DNA from: an uncultured Clostridia bacterium
GTDB taxonomy: Bacteria; Bacillota; Clostridia; Oscillospirales; Acutalibacteraceae
Direction of reading: 5' to 3'
Assembly: GCA_947630285.1 (NCBI GenBank)
Contig: CANRHD010000018.1
Coordinates: 1-40,022 of the forward strand
DNA length: 40,022 bases
The translations under genes and the position numbers were made by a program. Below, piece after piece: positions 35,002-40,022 of this stretch; the first letter of the stretch is position 1; each line of letters opens with the position of its first letter. Under the pieces are notes generated by a model. That model did no database searches. It saw only the letters and a list, made by a program, of their open reading frames with translations, and was not told the origin of the DNA.

Positions 35002-35286
35002 CAACTTTTTTAAAAAAAGTTCGTTGAAAAAGACGAATTTTTTTAATAATAGTTTTTGCGCTCAATCGAACCACAACATTTTGTGCCTTTTATGTTATAT
35101 CAACGAATTACAGTGCGTTTTTTACCTGATTTTACATAAATAAATATCCCCTGCAAATACAGAAGATACTTTTAAACAAAAAATAGAGGAACATCGATGA
35201 CGCTCCCCTTACAAAAACATATTGTTTTTTGATTTCACTATTATTATATTCATTTTTATAAAAAAGTCAATAATTTTCTATTAAAT
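35002..35286. other. AT-rich spacer without a recognisable gene
   Basis: Between the superoperon promoter and the abi gene. Weak hairpins only: a TTCGT/ACGAA stem with seven T on the plus strand (35020-35044) and CAAAAACA/TGTTTTTTG (35213-35230), which may end abi transcription. No ORF with an RBS was seen. Confidence 0.5.
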
Positions 35287-36261
35287 TTAAGCTTTATTAT
35301 GTTTTACAGTAAAGTCTGCCAATTTTTTTATAAACGAATATGCAGAAATTAATATCTGTTGATTTGAGTAATATGTTTTGTTTTTTACCATTCTTGTATT
35401 AATCAAATCATTCAGTTCATCATATCTATGATTTTTTACATTTTCCGAAACAGCGCTGTCATATACAATTAGCAATGAACAAAATTCAAATATGGGCTGA
35501 ACAGACAGACACTTTTTTCTTGCGCTTTTTCCTATTTCCGGTATATTATTGGCGACAAACTGCGTAACCTTTTCCGTAGGTTTTGTCGATGACCTTCTCA
35601 AATTATTAATAATACAGTTGTTGTGCGCACAGGCATTTCTCAAACTCTTTATGGGATTTAACAACTGCATACTTATAGGTGTGTCCAAATCATAATAGTA
35701 GTCATATAGCTTAATAAAAGTGCCGAAAGAAATTATTTCTAAAAACGCCCATATCGGACATCTTATGTCAACATCATCAATTATAACTTTATTTTTAACA
35801 TTTCTATGAGTTTCAAAGCTAAAGAATTTATTTATTAAATTACCAACATAAGTAGAATTTCTTTTATTGTATATTTCTTCTTTTAAGTATTCGTTTAAAG
35901 CAATAAACGAGCTAACTATTTCATAGCCGTCTTCATCTGAATCAAGAGTTATATCGTTGAGCAGACGCACTTTTAAATCGTGTTCAATATCCAAGCACAT
36001 TCTGAAAATCAAATTGCGTAAATGCATGTCAATGACAGATAAATCAACAAGATAAGCAAAATCAAGGTCTATATATTTCCCCTTGTTTTCTCCGTTTAAT
36101 TTTTTATCATAGTTTTTTCTGTATGCCGCCAATCTATAATAATTGTTTTTTGTTTTTAAAAAATTAACGGCTTCATCTTCTCTCATATATTGAAAAGAAA
36201 TTCCCTTATCATTTTTCATTTTCTCAACAAGCTGTTCCGGCGAAAGCTTAGGCTTAATCAT
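35287..36261 (-). CDS. Abi_2/AbiF-like HEPN abortive infection protein
   Basis: A 324-aa protein resembling Abi_2 (PF07751) phage-defence proteins of the AbiD/AbiF group. Features: N-terminal KPKLSPEQLVEKMKNDKGI, then YYRLAAYRKNY, and the HEPN-type Rx4-6H motif RNACAH (Arg208 to His213) followed by NNCIINN. HEPN proteins with this motif are usually metal-independent RNases that halt growth on infection. ATG 36261 has GAGGTG upstream; the frame extends 11 codons further, without support. The gene is strikingly AT-rich and rich in AAA/ATT codons compared with the housekeeping genes on both sides, a sign of transfer. It stands alone, between the superoperon promoter and purA. Confidence 0.82.
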   Translation of the reverse strand: MIKPKLSPEQLVEKMKNDKGISFQYMREDEAVNFLKTKNNYYRLAAYRKNYDKKLNGENKGKYIDLDFAYLVDLSVIDMHLRNLIFRMCLDIEHDLKVRLLNDITLDSDEDGYEIVSSFIALNEYLKEEIYNKRNSTYVGNLINKFFSFETHRNVKNKVIIDDVDIRCPIWAFLEIISFGTFIKLYDYYYDLDTPISMQLLNPIKSLRNACAHNNCIINNLRRSSTKPTEKVTQFVANNIPEIGKSARKKCLSVQPIFEFCSLLIVYDSAVSENVKNHRYDELNDLINTRMVKNKTYYSNQQILISAYSFIKKLADFTVKHNKA

Positions 36262-36330
36262 TCTAAACACCTCACTTAACAATAAGTTTAACATACCGAT
36301 TTAACATTTGCAACCCACGCCGTTTTCTCT

Positions 36331-36379
36331 GCTATATATAAATAGTATAATATAATATAGCTTGGAATTTAAAAATTCC
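36331..36379. repeat. Two adjacent AT-rich palindromes upstream of abi
   Basis: GCTATAT (36331-36337) with ATATAGC (36355-36361), and GGAATTT (36364-36370) with AAATTCC (36373-36379). They cover a possible minus-strand promoter for abi (TATACT at 36349-36344, weak TTAAAT -35), so an operator is possible. Confidence 0.45.
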
Positions 36380-36444
36380 CACCCTATCCCACAGCATTTT
36401 ATTTAATAAAACTCCCCCCTGCAATAAAATTAACCTGTTTTTCG

Positions 36445-36474
36445 TTGACACATCGGCTGTTGCTATTATATAAT
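36445..36474 (+). promoter_or_regulatory. Promoter of purA
   Basis: TTGACA (36445-36450), an 18-bp spacer and TATAAT (36469-36474). The leader is about 65 nt with GGAGG at 36531-36535. No purine riboswitch core was recognised. Confidence 0.82.
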
Positions 36475-36546
36475 AGTTATCTGTCGGATTAATGATTAAC
36501 ACAATTTTAAGTTTTTTACTTATTATTCAAGGAGGACTGTTTCAAA

Positions 36547-37824
36547 ATGGTTAAAGCTATTGTCGGAGCTAACTGGGGCGACGAGGGTAAAGGCAAGATA
36601 ACCGATATGCTTGCCGGCGAAGCCGATATTGTCGTCCGTTTCCAGGGCGGCGCTAACGCAGGTCACACTATAATAAACGAACGCGGAAGATTTGTCCTTC
36701 ACCTTATGCCCAGCGGAGTCTGTTACGAAAATGTAAAATGCGTTATAGGCAACGGCGTTGCGCTTGACATCAACAAATTTTTTAACGAACTCGACGGCCT
36801 AAAAAAAGCCGGACTCAATCCCAACCTCTGTGTTTCGGACAGGGTTCAGCTTCTTATGCCCTACCATATTCTTCTTGACGAATACGAGGAGGAGCGTCTC
36901 GGCAAAAACGCTTTCGGCTCTACAAAAAGCGGTATCGCTCCGTTTTTCTCGGATAAATATGCAAAAATCGGTATTCAGGTAAACGAGCTTTTTGACGAGG
37001 AAACGCTCAGGGCGAAATTAAAGAACATATGCACCCTTAAAAATCTTACGCTCAAATATGTGTATAACAAGCCCCTGCTCTCCGAAGAGGAGCTTTATGA
37101 AACCTGTATGCAGTATAAGGAAAAAATCGCCCCGTATGTTTGCGACACCCATAAGCTCTTGTTTGACGCTGTAAAAGAGGGCAAAAACATACTGCTTGAG
37201 GGCCAGCTCGGCACACTTAAAGACCCCGATTTCGGAATTTACCCCATGGTCACATCATCTCCCACCCTCGCAGGCTACGGCGCTGTCGGCGCAGGTATCC
37301 CTCCGCATGAAATAAAGGAGATTGTCGTTGTTACAAAGGCTTACTCCTCCGGCGTAGGCGCAGGCGAGTTCGTTTCCGAAATACTTGACGAAGAGGAAGC
37401 TCAGGAGCTTAGAATACACGGCGGCGACAGGGGCGAATTCGGCGCAACAACGGGCAGACCGAGAAGGGTCGGCTGGTTCGACTGCGTTGCGAGCCGTTAC
37501 GGCATAGACTGTCAGGGCACTACAAAGGTTGTAATGACAGCCCTCGACTGTCTTTCGTACCTCGATGAAATAAAGATTTGCACCGCATATGAGGTTGACG
37601 GCAGGATCATAAAGGATTTTCCGCCCACTCCCGTTTTGAAAAAGTGCAAGCCCGTTTACGAAACCCTCAAGGGCTGGAAATGCGACATCAAAGAAATAAA
37701 AAATTACGACGATTTGCCGAAAGAGGCAAAGGCCTATGTGGAATTCATCGAAAAACAGCTTGGCCGTAAAATAAATATGGTATCGAACGGTCCGCAGAGA
37801 GAAGCCATAATTTACAGAGATTGA
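36547..37824 (+). CDS. purA: Adenylosuccinate synthetase
   Basis: 425-aa GTP-dependent enzyme joining IMP and aspartate, the committed step to AMP. NWGDEGKGK holds the P-loop and catalytic Asp12; GGANAGHTI carries His40; GDRGEFGATTGRPRRVGW near residue 295 is the GTP/IMP region. Length is normal. Its terminator follows at 37851-37876 but is interrupted by element F. Confidence 0.97.
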   Translation: MVKAIVGANWGDEGKGKITDMLAGEADIVVRFQGGANAGHTIINERGRFVLHLMPSGVCYENVKCVIGNGVALDINKFFNELDGLKKAGLNPNLCVSDRVQLLMPYHILLDEYEEERLGKNAFGSTKSGIAPFFSDKYAKIGIQVNELFDEETLRAKLKNICTLKNLTLKYVYNKPLLSEEELYETCMQYKEKIAPYVCDTHKLLFDAVKEGKNILLEGQLGTLKDPDFGIYPMVTSSPTLAGYGAVGAGIPPHEIKEIVVVTKAYSSGVGAGEFVSEILDEEEAQELRIHGGDRGEFGATTGRPRRVGWFDCVASRYGIDCQGTTKVVMTALDCLSYLDEIKICTAYEVDGRIIKDFPPTPVLKKCKPVYETLKGWKCDIKEIKNYDDLPKEAKAYVEFIEKQLGRKINMVSNGPQREAIIYRD

Positions 37825-37850
37825 TTTTGATGTAAAGCCGAATAAAATTT

Positions 37851-37876
37851 TTCTCCCCTTGAAAGCAAGGGGAGCT
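37851..37876 (+). repeat. Left 26-bp terminator duplication of element F
   Basis: Perfect copy of 38139-38164: a CTCCCCTTG/CAAGGGGAG hairpin with short loop. It is followed at once by CAG of element F in place of a U-tract, so the purA-proximal terminator is incomplete. Confidence 0.95.
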
Positions 37877-38138
37877 CAGTTTGTCGATAAACTATTTTGC
37901 GATAGCAAAATGTCCAAAAGTTTTTGTCCGTCTTTTATCAAAAAGACGGTGGGGTCGAGGGGCAAAGCCCCCGTCGCAGTCCGCAGACTGCGAAATTCTT
38001 GCGCTTCAAAGAGCGCAGGAGGGGGGCAAAACAGTTCAGTGAACTGTTTTGCGGTAGGGGAACCCTCGCCGGGGGTTCCCCATAATCTTACTCCTATTGT
38101 GCATGTTGCCGAGTGGCACATACTTTTTCTACACACTG
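37877..38138 (-). mobile_element. Interspersed palindromic element, copy F (full length, exact 26-bp flanking duplication)
   Basis: 262 bp between CAG (37877-37879) and CTG (38136-38138), in the opposite orientation to A, C and D. The termini align inversely at 16 of 22 positions (CAGTGTGTAGAAAAAGTATG against CAGTTTGTCGATAAACTATT). Internal hairpins are all present: TTTTGCGATAGCAAAA near the left end, CCGTCTTTT/AAAAGACGG, the 12-bp core stem (38026-38052), and GGGAACCC/GGGTTCCC. The two flanking 26-bp repeats are identical, so this is probably the youngest copy here. Confidence 0.9.
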
Positions 38139-38170
38139 TTCTCCCCTTGAAAGCAAGGGGAGCTTTTTAT
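38139..38170 (+). terminator. Rebuilt purA terminator (right duplication of element F)
   Basis: CTCCCCTTG/CAAGGGGAG hairpin (38141-38162) followed by CTTTTTATATCTTTT. Complete intrinsic terminator; bases 38139-38164 equal 37851-37876. Confidence 0.9.
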
Positions 38171-38242
38171 ATCTTTTGTCCTGCGAAAATAATTAGTATC
38201 GGCAAATATAATTTATCGTCCGTATAACTTTTTCCTACTCCC

Positions 38243-38271
38243 TTGCAATAACTCCGAAAATTATATATAAT
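38243..38271 (+). promoter_or_regulatory. Promoter of guaA
   Basis: TTGCAA (38243-38248), a 17-bp spacer and TATAAT (38266-38271); leader about 40 nt with TAGGAGG before the ATG at 38320. Confidence 0.85.
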
Positions 38272-38319
38272 TATAATATTCAAAATGCAAGCTCTTTTGC
38301 TTTAGGAGGACGCTTTTTA

Positions 38320-39849
38320 ATGGAAAAAATTCTCGTTTTGGATTTCGGCGGCCAATACAATCAGCTTATCGCCCGAAGAGTGCGCGATAACAATGTCTAT
38401 GCCGAAATTCTGCCATACACAACGCCTATTGAAAAAATCAGGGAAAATAATTACAAGGGTATAATTTTTACCGGCGGGCCTAACAGCGTTTATGACGAGG
38501 CTTCGCCGCACTACAGCAGGGAAATATTAAATCTCGGTATTCCGGTACTCGGAATTTGCTACGGCTGTCAGCTTATCGCCTGGATGCGTGAGGGAAAGGT
38601 TGCCACCGCCCCCGTTTCGGAGTACGGAAAAATCGAGGTTACGCTTAATTGCAACAGTCTGCTTTTCAAGGATATACCCGAAAAAAGCACGGTTTGGATG
38701 AGCCATACCGATTATATTTCTCAGCCGCCGCAGGGCTTTAAAATCACCGGCACAACGGATAACTGTCCCTGCGCCGCTATGGAAAATCCCGAAGAAAAAA
38801 TATATGCGGTACAGTTCCACCCCGAGGTTACACATTCCCGGTTCGGCAAAGAGATACTGCGCAATTTCCTGTATCTTGTCTGCCGTTGCTCCGGCGACTG
38901 GATAATGGACGACTTTATCGACAGAACCGTAGCCGATTTGCGTAAAAAAATCGGAGACAAAAAAGTAATTCTCGGCCTTTCCGGCGGAGTTGACTCGTCC
39001 GTTGCCGCCGCTCTCATTTCCCGTGCCGTCGGCAAACAGCTAACCTGCGTTTTTGTTGACCAGGGGCTTATGCGTAAGGACGAGGGCGATTTTGTGGAAA
39101 AGACCTTCACTTCGCTTTTTGATATGAATTTTGTAAGGGTGAATTGTCAGGAGCATTTTCTTTCAAAGCTCAAGGGCGTTACCGACCCCGAGGAAAAGAG
39201 AAAAATAATCGGCACCGAATTTTTCAATGTCTTTTGGAACGAAATTCGCAAGGAAAACGACAGAGGATTTTTTGCTCAGGGCACAATTTACCCCGATTGC
39301 ATCGAATCCGGCAAGGGCGACGCCGATGTTATAAAGACCCACCACAACAAGGTTAAAATGCCCGATGATGTGGAGTTTGAGGGACTTATAGAGCCGCTGT
39401 GCGACCTGTTTAAGGACGAGGTCCGTGCCGTCGGCGAAAAGCTGGGTATACCAAAGGAGCTTGTCTGGCGCCAGCCGTTCCCAGGGCCGGGACTCGGCGT
39501 GCGTATTATAGGCGAAATTACTGCTGAAAAGGTTAAAATTTTGCAGGAGGCGGACGCAGTTTTCCGTGACGAAATGGCAAAATCGGGCTACGAAAGCGAA
39601 TTGAGCCAGTTTTTTGCGGTTCTCCCGAATGTAAAAACCGTCGGCGTTATGGGCGATCACAGAACATACGAGCACCTTATTGCCCTGCGTGCCGTCACAA
39701 CCGACAATTTTATGACCGCCGACTGGGCGCAGATACCTTATGACCTCCTCGCCCGTGTTTCCAACCGCATAACAAACGAGGTGGAGCATGTCAGCAGAGT
39801 AGTCTACGACATAACCTCCAAACCCCCCGGAACAGTTGAGTGGGAATGA
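38320..39849 (+). CDS. guaA: GMP synthase (glutamine-hydrolysing)
   Basis: 509-aa two-domain enzyme converting XMP to GMP. The class I glutaminase domain (1-185) has Cys80 in GICYGC, with His167 and Glu169 in FHPEV. The ATP-pyrophosphatase domain has SGGVDSS at 221-227. The C-terminal dimerisation domain ends KPPGTVEWE. The last bases GAGTGGGAATGA form the conserved guaA 3' end used as an att site by many genomic islands; the coding frame is intact. Confidence 0.98.
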   Translation: MEKILVLDFGGQYNQLIARRVRDNNVYAEILPYTTPIEKIRENNYKGIIFTGGPNSVYDEASPHYSREILNLGIPVLGICYGCQLIAWMREGKVATAPVSEYGKIEVTLNCNSLLFKDIPEKSTVWMSHTDYISQPPQGFKITGTTDNCPCAAMENPEEKIYAVQFHPEVTHSRFGKEILRNFLYLVCRCSGDWIMDDFIDRTVADLRKKIGDKKVILGLSGGVDSSVAAALISRAVGKQLTCVFVDQGLMRKDEGDFVEKTFTSLFDMNFVRVNCQEHFLSKLKGVTDPEEKRKIIGTEFFNVFWNEIRKENDRGFFAQGTIYPDCIESGKGDADVIKTHHNKVKMPDDVEFEGLIEPLCDLFKDEVRAVGEKLGIPKELVWRQPFPGPGLGVRIIGEITAEKVKILQEADAVFRDEMAKSGYESELSQFFAVLPNVKTVGVMGDHRTYEHLIALRAVTTDNFMTADWAQIPYDLLARVSNRITNEVEHVSRVVYDITSKPPGTVEWE

Positions 39850-39856
39850 TTGCGAA

Positions 39857-39896
39857 AGCCCCAAAAAGCCAGTAACCATGCGGGTTTTTGGCTTCC
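39857..39896 (+). terminator. Probable guaA terminator
   Basis: AAGCC plus AAAAA with inner CC pair with GG, TTTTT and GGCTT across small bulges, around a loop of about 11 nt. The stem is imperfect and no long U-tract follows. Confidence 0.5.
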
Positions 39897-39906
39897 CAAA
39901 GTGCCT

Positions 39907-39927
39907 TTTGATAACAATTTGATAACA
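39907..39927. repeat. Tandem TTTGATAACA direct repeats after guaA
   Basis: TTTGATAACA occurs at 39907-39916 and 39918-39927 (11-bp period), and a related GGTTATCAG lies at about 39973-39981. Short direct repeats beside an att core are typical of tyrosine-recombinase binding sites. The rest of the window to 40022 has no ORF I can support. Confidence 0.5.
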
Positions 39928-40022
39928 GCCCCCAAAGGCGGCATTATTCCTGCTGCCCGGTGGTTTACAGGTTATCAGAGTATTTTCTGATGGCTTGCGG
40001 CTGAAAAATCCATATTAGAAAA

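Overview
The window looks like chromosomal DNA of an anaerobic, spore-forming Firmicute of class Clostridia, probably near the Oscillospiraceae/Ruminococcaceae. The signs are a spoVAD gene, a KOW-domain protein between map and infA, a small Cys-rich DUF6472-like protein, zinc-ribbon (C+) forms of S4, S14 and L36, strong AGGAGG ribosome binding sites and frequent GTG/TTG starts. No rRNA, tRNA or CRISPR array was seen.

Layout. 1-15,223: uppP (+), spoVAD with a 55-aa membrane peptide (+), then leftward murA, gltX, glnS and a small membrane protein, a leftward GH2 glycosidase and class II fructose-bisphosphate aldolase, then rightward genes for a degenerate two-domain NTPase-like protein, a cyclase-family metalloenzyme, an FAD amine-oxidoreductase-like protein and a DUF6472-like protein. 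15,513-18,638: ileS of the long, eukaryote-like type (-). 19,012-34,665: one unbroken leftward S10-spc-alpha superoperon of 30 genes, rpsJ to rplQ, including secY, adk, map, infA and rpoA. Its promoter is at 34,973-35,001, with a leader of about 300 nt that contains a terminator-like hairpin. 35,287-36,261: an AT-rich Abi_2-type HEPN phage-defence gene (-). 36,547-39,849: purA and guaA (+), each with its own promoter. The guaA 3' end carries a sequence known as an integration site for genomic islands.

The most unusual system is a non-coding, palindrome-rich interspersed element of about 261 bp, present six times (A 1123-1383, B about 2717-2936, C 8609-8868, D about 15260-15461, E 18757-18865, F 37877-38138). 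Full copies begin CAG and end CTG, have imperfect terminal inverted repeats of about 22 bp (15-16 of 22 matching), and carry no conserved reading frame. Intact copies sit between two copies of the host gene's own Rho-independent terminator hairpin: exactly 26 bp duplicated at F, 25/26 at A, 26/30 with one 4-nt indel at C, 31/33 at D. The duplicated sequence differs completely between loci, so it behaves as a target-site duplication. Insertion is just inside the U-tract: the gene-proximal hairpin loses its U-tract and the distal copy keeps it. The element therefore joins the 3' UTR while a full terminator is rebuilt behind it. An internal 12-13 bp hairpin shows compensatory base changes between copies, so its structure appears to be maintained. 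I read this as a MITE mobilised by an IS30/IS1630-like transposase encoded elsewhere.

How the genes work together: most of the window is housekeeping (translation, secretion, tRNA charging, purine synthesis, cell-wall precursor supply by uppP and murA). The accessory content is the element family, the Abi gene, the GH2 enzyme and perhaps an integrated element starting after guaA.
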